Below, piece by piece: positions 1 through 9,323 of a stretch of 64,000 nucleotides of DNA (positions within the stretch are counted from its first letter, which is position 1; each line of letters starts with the position of its first letter). Origin of the DNA: Paguma larvata (Eukaryota; Chordata; Mammalia; Carnivora; Viverridae); contig CM057841.1 of NCBI GenBank assembly GCA_030068075.1, positions 38,171,030-38,235,029 of the forward strand, in the 5' to 3' direction. Made by a program: the position numbers and the translations under genes. The notes under the pieces were generated by a model that worked only from the letters and a program-made list of their open reading frames with translations, was not told the origin of the DNA and ran no database searches.

Positions 1-420
1 CTGCCTCTTTTGTCCATTTTATGCATTAAAAAACAGAGGGACATAGTCATACTCATAGTCTACATTTATATCTGTGCCTACATTGTTTCTTAACTTCATG
101 TACCCACATTTTAAACAGATCATTTTGCAATTTGCAAGAGCAATTAATTGTGTAGACAAAGTAAAATAAAGAATGTAGATATATCCTTAAAAGTTTTTAT
201 ATTTATTACATAGTGGAATGCAATTTTGGGTACATTGGTTAAATAAAATATTTTATTAAATAAAAGAAAGTTTAAATGTCTCAAGGAGGAATATTACTGA
301 ATAAATTTAGGCTGGAAAATCATTCAATCTTATATTTATGAATAGTGACAATTATTGAAAATTGAAAAATAGTAATGACAACTATTTTGCTTTTGTGAAG
401 TCAATATAAAAAAATAATTT

Positions 421-626
421 CAGGGACACCTGGGTGGCTCAGTCAGTTAAGCGTCCGACCTCAGCTCAGGTCATGATCTCACGGTTCGTGGGTCTGAGCG
501 CCGCATTGGGGCTGACAGTTCAGAGCCCGGAGCCTGCTTTGGATTCCTTGTCCCCCTTTTTCTCTGCCCCTCCCCCACTCATGCTCTATCTCTCTTTCTC
601 AAAAATGAATAAACGTTAAAAAAATT
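421..626 (+). mobile_element. CAN-SINE (tRNA-Lys-derived), intact
   Basis: Short interspersed element with the tRNA-like head (GGGTGGCTCAGTCAGTTAAG), a pyrimidine-rich middle and an A-rich end. It is flanked by a perfect 13-bp target-site duplication, AAAAAAATAATTT, at 408-420 and 627-639. CAN-SINEs are transcribed by RNA polymerase III from internal A and B boxes and moved in trans by LINE-1 proteins. A 61-codon reading frame beginning MAQSVKRPTSAQ lies wholly inside the SINE and is not a gene. The perfect duplication suggests a moderately recent insertion. Confidence 0.95.
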
Positions 627-639
627 AAAAAAATAATTT

Positions 640-2011
640 TGCATTTTTTATGTACTGACTTCTAAGAATTTTCAAGTTTTCTGTAATGAACATTAGCTTC
701 ATAGTCAAAAATTGTAAATATGATTCGCAATACAGGTATTTTTAATAACAAAACTCTATAAAGAAGTGACATTTTATTGTCCCAGATATTTATTGTAAAC
801 CAGCCTGCCATTTACAACTTAAATGTAGGGAAAATATTCCATCCTGTTGAGTTCGGCGTGATTGAGTTCAGCTGTGTGATATAAAATGCATTTTCTATTA
901 GTTTGTGTGGCTATAAAGTCAATAAAAGGAACAGCGGTCTTCCACATAGAATGCTCACCTACTGTAGCTTTCAGCTTATTATATAGCAAAGAGGAACAAA
1001 ATACTCATAGTAACAATGTATTTTTAATAGGTTCTCAAGCTGTCCCTTTCACAAAGAGTTGTGACTGAATACAGATGTGGATGCTGTGAGGTTTTATATG
1101 GGTGGACGGGCTGAACAAAAACCAGGTAGGGAGACATTTATCTAACACAAATGCGTGGGCTTCTCAGCCATAAAGCCTACTGATTCTGCCAGTGGGTTAC
1201 TGCCTCTGTTTTCCCTGAATATGGCTCAAATTTCACGGGCAAAATGCTTTCTGGAAAGCAAAGATTATTAAACATAAGTATTAGAAGTAAAGGAAGATAT
1301 GTAAGAGAAATGACTAATTCACAAAGAAATGTTGCAGAGATAAATGCTAAACATCACCACAGACTCAGGTGAAGTAAGTACTCATTAATTTAAAATGAAC
1401 ATTTAAAATGTAAAGTTTAAAATTAGATAGAGTAACAAATAAATATACTTGGAAAGGGTGTTTCCTCCTCCTAGTGGCTGAATAGAAGTCTAAAATATCT
1501 CCTTTGTCTCACACACACCCTACAATCACAGAGCTTATTCCAATATTTTCTTTAACTTGATGATGGTACAGAGTTCTTAAATCTAATTAAAGAACAGCTT
1601 CTAGGTAAAACAAAAGCTTCCCAACCAAAGTAAATGTCTAAGGCTATCAGGCAATTAACAAAATCCAAGGAGGAGAACTTGATGTTTGCTGTGGGCAATT
1701 TCCAATTTACCTTCTGATTTCCCACTTTTGGTTAAGTACAAAAAAACAAAACAAAACTACTATAAGAAAACAAAACAGTATTGGTGGGATATTTAATGGT
1801 AATAAACTCTTTTAATCTACGGGACACAAAAGAGAGTGGCAGGGGTTATGGCAAAGTAGGATTTCTATCTAAGGGTAGATAGAATACTATTCAGCTCTAG
1901 CGGAACAAAGCTATGAAAGAATATGAGCCAGTGTTGCTAGAGCCTCAGCTATTTCAAATATTGATATATCTTAAGTGTAAGTACACATTGAGAATAAGGA
2001 ACTTTTATAGT
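640..2011. other. AT-rich stretch without recognised repeats or genes
   Basis: About 1.4 kb between two SINEs. I see no splice-flanked open frame, no RNA gene and no clear interspersed repeat. A 60-codon frame near 886-1068 has no domain or compositional support. A short AC run lies near 1511-1520. Probably single-copy or too diverged to recognise by eye. Confidence 0.5.
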
Positions 2012-2023
2012 GAAATATAAAAA

Positions 2024-2231
2024 AGGGGGCACCTAGGTGGCTCATTCGGTTAAGCATCCGACTTTGGCTCTGGTCATGATCTCATGGTTCACAAGTTCGA
2101 GCCCCGCCTCAGGCTCTATCCTGGAGCCTGCTTCAGATTCTGTGTCTCCCTCTCTCTCTCTTGGTCCCTCTCCAGCTCTTGCTCTGTCTCTTTCGAAAAT
2201 AAATAAAAACACTAAAAAGATTTTTTTGAAA
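2024..2231 (+). mobile_element. CAN-SINE
   Basis: Head GGCACCTAGGTGGCTCATTC, TC-rich middle and A-rich end. It is flanked by a perfect 12-bp target duplication, GAAATATAAAAA, at 2012-2023 and 2232-2243. The overlapping frames on both strands (67, 85 and 72 codons) are products of its low-complexity sequence and not genes. Confidence 0.93.
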
Positions 2232-2359
2232 GAAATATAAAAATTCATTTTTACACTGCAAACAAAATATAGCCCGGTGTATGGAACCTCCATTTGCATT
2301 ATCTGATTGGCATCTAAATATAGAAATTAAATATGGATCCTTCAAAGGCAATATATATT

Positions 2360-2546
2360 GTGGTTAAAAACATGAACGCTGGAGACCAAGTGCCTGTGAT
2401 GGAATTTAAACTTTTCCAGGTACAAGTGGATTGGCCTTGGGGATTTTAACAGTAAGTAGTTATTTCATAAAGTTATTGTGAGGATTAAATAAATTAACAT
2501 ACACAAAGCTCTTAAAGGAGTGCATAATAAGTATTAGAGATTATTT
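2360..2546 (+). repeat. MIR fragment
   Basis: Ancient mammalian-wide SINE. The segment near 2474-2545 (TTATTGTGAGGATTAAATAA, followed by an AAAGCTCTTA-like motif) matches the MIR 3' half, and the segment near 2362 (TGGTTAAAAACATGAACGCT) resembles the tRNA-like 5' part. It is heavily diverged, as expected of an element that predates the placental radiation. Confidence 0.7.
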
Positions 2547-2689
2547 AATTACTATCTGATTCAGTGAAGCAGAATCTGCTAATTTTTTGCTCCTGAAGGG
2601 CAAGGAAAGCATTATTCCTTTCTTCAGCTCCACACTACAGTGCAGCCTAAGTGTTCATAAAGGTTTTGTTGGTTGTACAATTGTGAAAA

Positions 2690-2795
2690 AAGCAGTAGCT
2701 GTAGAACTGAAAAGACCTGGGGTCAAACTACTGCTCAATAATTGTGTGACCTTGGATCTTTCTGAAAATTGGGAATACTGATAGTTAATTTAATG
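2690..2795 (+). repeat. Possible MIR core fragment
   Basis: The string AATTGTGTGACCTTGGATCT followed by a GAAAATTGGGAATACTGATA-like run resembles the MIR core (gtgtgaccttgggcaa ... tgtaaaatgggga). It is short and diverged. The 64-codon frame at 2587-2781 overlapping it has no other support. Confidence 0.5.
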
Positions 2796-3078
2796 GTGTA
2801 CTGGCTAGAGGTAAAATACGGTGGGAGTCAGGAATCTATCTCCCTTTTACCCTCTGGTGTTACCCCTGTGGTTATGTTACCTTACATTACAAAAGGATTT
2901 TGCAGATGTAATTAAGGTTACTAATGAGTTGTTCTTAAAATAGGAAGATGATTGGGGGGAGGGGAGGAGGGTCTAATCTGCTCACATGAGCTCTTTAAAA
3001 AAGCAGTTTTCATCTACTGGTGGCAAGAAAAATCAAACAAATTTGAGGCATAGGATGGCTGTGACATCCTATTGCAGG

Positions 3079-3309
3079 TTTTTTTTTTTAATTTTCTTAA
3101 TGTTTATTTATTTTTGAGAGAGAGAGACAGACAGACAGAGCATGAGCAGGGGAGAGGCACAGACAGAGAGGGAGACACAGAATCTGAGACAGGCTCCAGG
3201 CTCTGAGCTGTCAGCACAGAGCCCAACGCGGGGCTCGAACTCGGGAACCTCGAGATCATGATCTGAGTCGAAGTCGGACGCTTAACCGACTGAGCCACCC
3301 AGGTGCCCC
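3079..3309 (-). mobile_element. CAN-SINE (first of a nested pair)
   Basis: Reverse-complement SINE: T-rich start, GAGAGAGAGACAGACAGACA purine tract, then the head complement ending GAGCCACCCAGGTGCCCC. The sequence TGCAGG occurs before it (about 3074), between it and the next SINE (3310) and after the pair (about 3539). Two sequential insertions at the same small site would produce this. A 64-codon minus frame (MAQSVKRPTSTQ...) is SINE-derived. Confidence 0.92.
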
Positions 3310-3315
3310 TGCAGG

Positions 3316-3532
3316 TTTGTTTTTAATTTTTTTTTAACATTTATTTTTTGAGAGGCAGAGGTAAGCCAGGGAGGGGCAGAGAGAGAGGGGGGGAGACACA
3401 AAATCTGAAGTAGGCTTTAGGTTTTGAGCTGTCAGCACAGAGCCTGACGTGGGGCTTGGACTAAAGAACTGCGAGATCATGACCTGAGCTGATTGGTCAG
3501 AGGCTTAATGGACTGAGTCATGCAGGTGCCCC
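3316..3532 (-). mobile_element. CAN-SINE (second of a nested pair)
   Basis: Reverse-complement CAN-SINE directly after the previous copy and more diverged from it: AACTGCGAGATCATGACCTG is retained, but the head is degraded (GACTGAGTCATGCAGGTGCC). The outer flanks, CTATTGCAGG at about 3069-3078 and CTACTGCAGG at about 3534-3543, may be the older target duplication. Confidence 0.85.
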
Positions 3533-3880
3533 TCCTACTGCAGGATTTGAAGACAGCAAAATGAATAGGGTCCCACTGGAAGGAACTCAGGGGCCCTCTA
3601 GGAGCAGCGAAAAGCCTTTAGCCATAAGGCAGTATAAGAAAATGCAGACCTCAAATCTACAGCCACGTGGAAAGAACCGGGTTCAGCCAACAGGCTGAAT
3701 GAAACTGGAAATAGATCTTTCCTCAGGATTTGATTTCAGCCCATAAGAATCTTGAATGCAGAACCCAGACTAGTCTGTCCAGACTTCTGACCTACAGAAC
3801 TGTGAGCTGATAGATGGGTGTTCTTGAAGCCACTAAGTTTATGGTAATTTTTTATACCACAGTAGCAAACTAATATAGCA

Positions 3881-5161
3881 TGTAAATTGTGTGACACTTA
3901 GTAACTACATATTAAATGTTAGCTATTATTATAATTAAATATTTGCTCAGTGAATCAAGATTGAGAGTTTGGTGTTAAAATTCTTGCAACAGGCAAAATT
4001 ACCCTGAGATAGTCTCATATTTCTTTTTTCCTCTTCACTTGCTGAAGGCTGAGATTAAAAATAGATACTTTACAGTGGCAAGAACATCAAGACAGTGGGA
4101 AGGATTATGAAAAAAGGAAAGTAAACTCTCCCGAGGATAAGTGAGTCACTCAAGGCACCCTGTTCCTGAAGATGATTAGGGCAGAGCTCATCAATAATTT
4201 TCTGGAATCACTCTTCATGTATCTAGTCCTTCCTGAATTGATTGGGGGAATGGTGATTTCAGAATTTTATGTTGCATTTCTCTTTTGAAAATATCCATGC
4301 CCTTTAAAATTGATCCATAGCATACCTAATCCAAGCAAAAATTCTAAGGTATCAGGTGTGGGTTCAATACATCCTTCCTTCTTAGGCCTAAGACATAGTC
4401 AGTGTTCAGTAAATATTTATGAAAAGAGTGTGACCTGTGGCTAACATTAGACATGATTTGGCAATTTTAAGACCACCTAATTTAATGTCTGCCAAAGTAT
4501 GTCCTCAATAATCTTGAATGAATTTATGAATCGTAGGTGAAAATTTTTTGTTGCCTCTCAAAACCATGATATTCTCCCTTGCTTTGTCTACACCACATTA
4601 TCCTCTCTCCTTTCCTCATCATTTCCCAAACTCCATTCTTCTAAAATAGCTGAAAGCATTTTTTAGAATGGCTCCCTATGGTCATATTTTTGGAATTTAT
4701 CTCTCTGTTCTTTTTAACACTTTCTTATATCATTCTACATTACAGGAAGTAGTTTTACACATAACTGGGCATCTTGAATGTCAACAAAACTTACAGGAGT
4801 GTGATACTTCAAGAGAAGCCATGAATGGCTGGTATAAAACTACCCAAAGCTGTACTGTTTTGCTAATTTTTGACGAAATATTAATAATTTTGGTAAAATA
4901 AAAAATGTTGCTACAAGTCCCTAAAATCTGCTTCAACTGAATATTGTGCAGAATCTTCAGATTCGGGGGAAATGATTTAACAAAAAGACATAAGTAGAGA
5001 AAACAAAGAATGCATGTGTACAACCAATGTCAAATTGTATGCTGAACAATTAATTAAAGTCAGATGTGTGTCCTTTTAGCCTGCTGTTAATATTTTTGAA
5101 CCAGGAGAACTAATAAATAAGATCTTTGCTTCAAAGAATCTTGAATCAAAACTACATAAAC
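3881..5161. other. No recognised gene; one short L2-like fragment
   Basis: About 1.3 kb of AT-rich DNA. Near 4385-4430 the string CAGTGTTCAGTAAATATTTA resembles the 3' end of an L2 element. The 77- and 80-codon frames at 4668-4901 (+) and 4781-5023 (-) overlap each other and show no domain, so I treat them as chance frames. Confidence 0.45.
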
Positions 5162-5179
5162 AAATAATGTTGTCATGTT

Positions 5180-5403
5180 GGGGTGCCTAGGTGGCTCAGT
5201 TGATTGAGCATCCAACGTCAGCTCAGGTCATGATCTCATGGTTCATGGGTTCGAGCCCCACGTCATGCTCTGTGCTGACAGCTGGGAGCCTGGAGCCTGC
5301 TTTGGCTTCTCTGGCTCCTTCTCTCTCTGCCCCTCTTCTTTCTGCCCCTACCCTGCTCATGCTCTGTCTCTGACTCACAAAAATAAATACTTAAAAAATT
5401 AAA
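5180..5403 (+). mobile_element. CAN-SINE
   Basis: Head GGGTGCCTAGGTGGCTCAGT and a tail ending AAAATAAATACTTAAAAAAT. The 18-bp flanking duplication at 5162-5179 and 5404-5421 (AAATAATGTTGTCATGTT versus AAATAATGTTTTCATGTT) has a single mismatch. One extra TCTGCCCCT-like unit is present in the pyrimidine tract. Confidence 0.95.
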
Positions 5404-5493
5404 AAATAATGTTTTCATGTTAAAAAATACATATGGGAGCCAAGGTTGAACGAAAAGTAGTGAATGAAAGAATAAATGGTGATATTTATTATT

Positions 5494-5660
5494 CTATATG
5501 TGTATGGATGCTTGTGTGTATGTGCCCGTGGCAATGGGGTGGGGTGTACGTTGCGTGTCTGTGTGTATGTATGCATATGAAAGACAGAAGGAGAGAGAGG
5601 ATGTATATGTACCTGTGTGGATGTACTTGTGTGAAAGACAGAAGAAAGTGAGAAAGAAGG
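5494..5660. repeat. Degenerate GT-rich tandem repeat
   Basis: Alternating TGTGTATG-type sequence in which a block ending GAAAGACAGAAGGAGAG (about 5578) recurs about 53 bp later as GAAAGACAGAAGAAAGTG (about 5632). Three overlapping frames of 63-72 codons here, on both strands, are low-complexity artefacts. Confidence 0.6.
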
Positions 5661-5740
5661 GGACCTTGAGATTGAGTGTGTGCATCTTTTCTTTGGTCTT
5701 TGAGAGAAGTTAGAGAATAGTTATAAAATCATGGTGTTTA

Positions 5741-5878
5741 GGGACACTTAGGTGTCTCAGTTGGTTAAGGGTCTGACAATTTATTTTGGCTCAGGTCATG
5801 ATCTCAAGGTTTATGAGACCAAGCCCTATGTCGGGCCCTGAATCAGACCCTTAACCTACTGGGCCACCCAGCTGCCCC
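5741..5878 (+). mobile_element. Fold-back CAN-SINE fragment (head plus inverted head)
   Basis: The left part is a plus-strand SINE head and core (TCTCAGTTGGTTAAGGGTCT ... TCAGGTCATGATCTCAAGG). At about 5841 the sequence switches to the reverse complement of a SINE head (TCAGACCCTTAACCTACTGG ... CCCAGCTGCCCC). The pyrimidine tract and A-tail are missing. The two arms share GGTTAAGGGTCTGA exactly, including a C-to-G change relative to other copies in the window. See findings. Confidence 0.8.
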
Positions 5879-6214
5879 AAAGTATTTATCTCTAGAAGCT
5901 AGTGTTTAATCGAAGCATTCTACTTTTAAATCCTTTAATAGCCTTTGGATGGTGTTGAGAGCAATTGTTTTTTGAGGGGCATGTCATCATTTTAATGATG
6001 TAGATCTTTAGCATTTCCCTCATTAGCTCTCAGACTATCCTCTCTTCTTCTACCACAATGTTTCTATGATGAGTTACAAAGAGAAAAGAAATCACATTTT
6101 CATACTAAAAACAAAATCAGAGCATTGATTTCTTCACTAGAAACTACACATACAGGTCAAGATTCCATGTGCAACACCTTAAGTTGCAGACTGAGACCTT
6201 GCATTCTGACCTGG

Positions 6215-6398
6215 AGCCTCAACCCTTCTGAGGACACACTGAGCACACTTTGGAATGACTTGGGGAAGTTAAAAGAGGCAATGCTTGGGTTCCACACTGA
6301 ACTGAGTACATAACAATCTCTCTGGGTGGGATTTGAGCATCAGTAACTTTTAATGGTGGTGGTTAAATGTGAAGTCAACTTTGACAATCACTGTTTTA
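6215..6398 (+). mobile_element. MER5-group hAT-Charlie relic
   Basis: Sequence around 6318-6398 (AATCTCTCTGGGTGGGATTT, GAGCATCAGTAACTTTTAAT, then CAACTTTGACAATCACTG) resembles the 3' part and terminal inverted repeat (..TTTGAGAACCACTG) of the MER5 group of non-autonomous hAT transposons. The 5' half is weaker. Non-coding. Confidence 0.5.
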
Positions 6399-6399
6399 T

Positions 6400-6735
6400 A
6401 AGTGGTTCATGAGGTATCCCCTGCAAGTCCCAAGGAGTTGGGATGTTTAACTCGTGTGGATATTTTTCTACTAGACAACACCTAAAAAGCATTTCAGAGT
6501 CAATGCTGATGAAAAGGTAGAAAAAAAAGATGAGGTGATGAATTTGATTTTTGATTTATACAAAAATGCTCTGGAGATAGCTCTCAAAGATGAACCCAAT
6601 AGGCTTTTTTTCCTCTATAACCTCTTTTTATGAAAATCATCACACATAAAGAAATAAAGAAAGAATAGTGAAAAAGTACCCATAGCCCACCAATATAAAT
6701 TAGAAGGTATTAATATTTTATGTGCTTTTCTATAC
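6400..6735. other. No recognised feature
   Basis: AT-rich DNA between a MER5-like relic and a TACC repeat. I see no open frame of note and no repeat I can name. Confidence 0.4.
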
Positions 6736-6736
6736 C

Positions 6737-6796
6737 GACCTCCTACCTACCTACCTACCTACCTATTTATCTACCTATCTGTTTTCCTACCTACAT
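6737..6796. repeat. (TACC)n microsatellite
   Basis: Consecutive CCTACCTACC units continue for about 25 bp and then degrade into TATTTATCTACCTATCTG-like units. This is a tetranucleotide tract likely to vary in length among individuals. Confidence 0.85.
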
Positions 6797-6935
6797 AAAT
6801 AGCTGTGTAGGTATCTAGGCTTTTGGACAACAGAATTATAGCAGGGAAGTGTGCAGCCTTATAAGTGTTTATTCTTTGAAGGAGGTAATATCCATTTGGG
6901 TGACTGCTTTGTAATCTATAGATATGTATACATAC

Positions 6936-6981
6936 AAATATGTCTATTTTCACATATAAAATATGTCTATTTTCACATATA
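6936..6981. repeat. Perfect 23-bp tandem duplication
   Basis: The 23-mer starting AAATATGTCTATTTTCACAT at 6936-6958 is repeated without mismatch at 6959-6981, inside a TA-rich stretch (6900-7040). A 131-codon minus frame (7166-6771) crosses it and is tyrosine- and isoleucine-rich, as expected for translated TA-rich sequence. I do not regard it as a gene. Confidence 0.85.
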
Positions 6982-7284
6982 TAGAGAGCTATATATCTAT
7001 AGCTATACTTTCTTGGGTATATCTTTACATAATAAAACATGACATATACATATAAGATACATGGGGAATAATTTATCAACACAGTATTTATGGAAATATT
7101 ATTTAGAGAGGCCTGAATTAAGGACTTTTGTTTACAATATCTGCTTCCACTTTGACAAAATGCCAAATAAGGTGGTGTTATTTTGCAGATGGGGAACCTG
7201 AGAGGACACCCAATGTGTAGTCATATATTCCCTGCCTCTTTAACACTCAGGGACTCTCAAATGCTATCCTCTACTAGCACTACC

Positions 7285-7445
7285 AGAAGAACATGTCAAT
7301 GCACAGAATTCTGGTACCCACTCACAGAATTCTCTGAATCAACAGGTCTAGGGTGAAACCCAAGACTTTGCCTTTCTAGGGAGTTCCCAGTTGACATCAA
7401 TGCTTCTGCTGGTCACACTGAGATTCATATCACATGAATTCCAAA
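7285..7445 (-). mobile_element. MER5-group hAT-Charlie relic
   Basis: The run CTCTGAATCAACAGGTCTAG, followed by GGTGAAACCCAAGACTTTGC and TTTCTAGGGAGTTCCCAGTT, follows the order of the MER5A consensus (ctgattcagtaggtctggggtggggcc .. gcatttctaacaagttcccagg) with many substitutions. Orientation is assigned relative to that order and is tentative. Confidence 0.6.
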
Positions 7446-7639
7446 CCTCGGCTCAGAGTCATTTTCTAACCCCAAGGTCTTCTGTGTCCCTCAATATCTC
7501 TGTACCTCTATTTTTCCTCACTGTTTGATTTGCTTGAAATGCCCTTTTCACATTTCCAAATCATCTTTTAAGAAAGAGATAATTACAATAGTAATATTGT
7601 GACTTATAATGAGAAAAGTATATTTGGACTTTGCCTTCA

Positions 7640-7798
7640 TTTCTAGCACAGAGCTTCAAAAACCCTAGACATTCCCTAAGTGATGAGCATGAAAAATGTG
7701 TCTTTTATTATGTTAATTAGATGTTTTGGAAAGAACCTAAGGATGGGGGCTGGTCACCAGTGGAGTCTACAATGTGATTAGAAGATTGGAAATTTCAG
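7640..7798 (+). repeat. Left part of an older interspersed repeat split by the LINE-1
   Basis: The sequence GGATGGGGGCTGGTCACCAG near 7741 and what follows, up to the LINE-1 target site, read as the upstream portion of the repeat that resumes at 14341. I remember this as a common mammalian LTR-like interspersed repeat but cannot name it safely. The 20-bp LINE-1 target duplication shows that 7798 and 14341 were adjacent before insertion. Confidence 0.5.
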
Positions 7799-9323
7799 AG
7801 GGGAAGGGGCCAACATGGCAGAGGAGTAGGAGGACCTGCTGCTCTCCTGTGTCTTTCAAACTAAGAAGGACTGAAACCAACGGACTCTCAATCACAGAGA
7901 TCTGCAGGAAGAGGAGTTGGAGGCTACAGGGAAGAGAACGCGAAATCCAGAAAATCCTGGGAGACTGAGTGAGTGCAATGTGGGAGAAAGAAAGAGAGCT
8001 GTGGATGTGTAGATTTCGGGGAGTGGGCCCCAGGCCCTGGGCCCCTTTGTCTGAAAGATGAGGGGAAGAGAAAGAGCAGTGGGGAAAGTACCTCAAACCG
8101 GGGCAGAGAGGGAGCTTATCATCCAGTCCCTATCCACAAGGCTTTTTGGAGAGAAGGTCCCTTGCTCATGGCGGAGCTTTCTTCACTCTGGAGTCAGCGA
8201 CGCTGTCCCAGCCCGTGACACAGAGAGGCGCTGCACTATCACTGGATCGGTGCTTAAATAAGGAAAACTGGGCATGCGAGGGGCTCGCGACCACCCAGCA
8301 GGTCATACTGCCCCTGCAACCCTGACCAAGTCGAGGACAAACACAGAGGAGTGTTCTGAGACCCCAGGTCCATGAAGAGAGGCTAGAGGGGGCGCCACTG
8401 TGGTCACACCGGTGCTGAGTCAGAGACTCAATTTACATAAGGCGTAGTGGTCAGAGCAAATTAAAGGACTCAGATCAGTGTGGGGTTTGCGACTGCCCAG
8501 CAATTTGAACTGTACTGGTAACCTGAATAGAGTTGAGGATGGAAACTGAGGAGTGATCTGAGACTGTGGGTCCGTGAGGAGTGATTTGAGACTGTCAGAG
8601 CTGGGAGGGCGCCATTGTCGTCCTGAATTCCCACAAAGCCAAACCCTAGGACTGAACTGCCGGCAGTGGAGACGGGACCAGCCTACACCAGACCACACCT
8701 CCCCTCATATGGGAGATGCCCTTCTGCAGGAGTGGTAGCCATGGAGACACAAATACTGCAGCATTGCCTGGATTAATTCTAGGTCAATTCTTCGGTTTTA
8801 GATATATTTTCCCCCTTCTCCTTCCTATCTCTACCCACCTCTAAACCAGTCACCTGGGGATTTTGGCTTGTTTAAAGAGACATTTAACCCACTCTCTCAA
8901 TGCATGTTCTACACCTACCTCTTTAATTTCCTACCTCTCTCTATCGAAGAGTCAGGCCACATAGTGCATCCAGGCAACATCTAACTTCATTTCTCTTTCC
9001 TCACATCCTTCCTTATTTTGATTTCTCTCTTGCTGGATCAAGCCTTCTAATCTCTCTACCTGGTCAAAGTTAAATTTGTTCTTCTCCCCACACCTATCAC
9101 TACTCTATGTATGCTCTGCCATCAGCAGACAACACATCCTATCATTAACGTGTAGCTGGTACGTCAGATCGCATGCCTCCAGAGTGTCCTTCATTAATCT
9201 TTTTTATGTTGTGATTTGATTGTCTGTATTACTGGTCAGTACAGTTGTGAGTTTGTGTTTCCTCTTTGTCGGTCTGACCCTTTTCTAGGAACTAGGAAAT
9301 AAACCAATACACACATATCCAAA
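7799..9323 (+). promoter_or_regulatory. LINE-1 5' UTR / internal promoter region
   Basis: Non-coding 1.5 kb from the LINE-1 start to the ORF1 ATG. CAACATGGC at 7811-7819 sits where human L1 carries its YY1 site (AAGATGGC), which positions the start of transcription. Two diverged blocks starting GCTCGCGACCACCCAGCAG (about 8284) and GTTTGCGACTGCCCAGCAA (about 8486), each ending at a GGGCGCCA-type motif (8390 and 8607), suggest a roughly 200-bp tandem unit. Frames of 64-109 codons here overlap one another and are not supported as genes. Confidence 0.7.

Larger units (their letters stand above)
2850..3880 (+). mobile_element. MaLR/ERVL-type solo LTR interrupted by two SINEs
   Basis: Flanking segments at about 2895-3078 (GCAGATGTAATTAAGGTTAC ... 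TCACATGAGCTCTTTAAAA) and 3545-3878 (CTGACCTACAGAACTGTGAG ... GAAGCCACTAAGTTTATGGT ... CAAACTAATATA) read as one long-terminal-repeat-like unit of the MaLR (MLT1/MST-like) type. Two minus-strand CAN-SINEs interrupt it. No internal retroviral coding sequence is present. The exact subfamily and 5' boundary are not certain. Confidence 0.65.

Noticed and set aside
2850..3880. Endogenous retrovirus with coding capacity
   Set aside because: Only an LTR-like unit is seen, with no gag, pol or env sequence and no partner LTR.
6771..7166. 131-codon minus-strand open frame
   Set aside because: Crosses the TACC microsatellite and the perfect 23-bp tandem duplication; residue content (Y, I, K) is what TA-rich DNA gives in any frame.
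7767..8261. Overlapping frames of 64-109 codons around the LINE-1 start
   Set aside because: They lie in the LINE-1 5' UTR or across the target-site boundary, on both strands, so are not independent genes.
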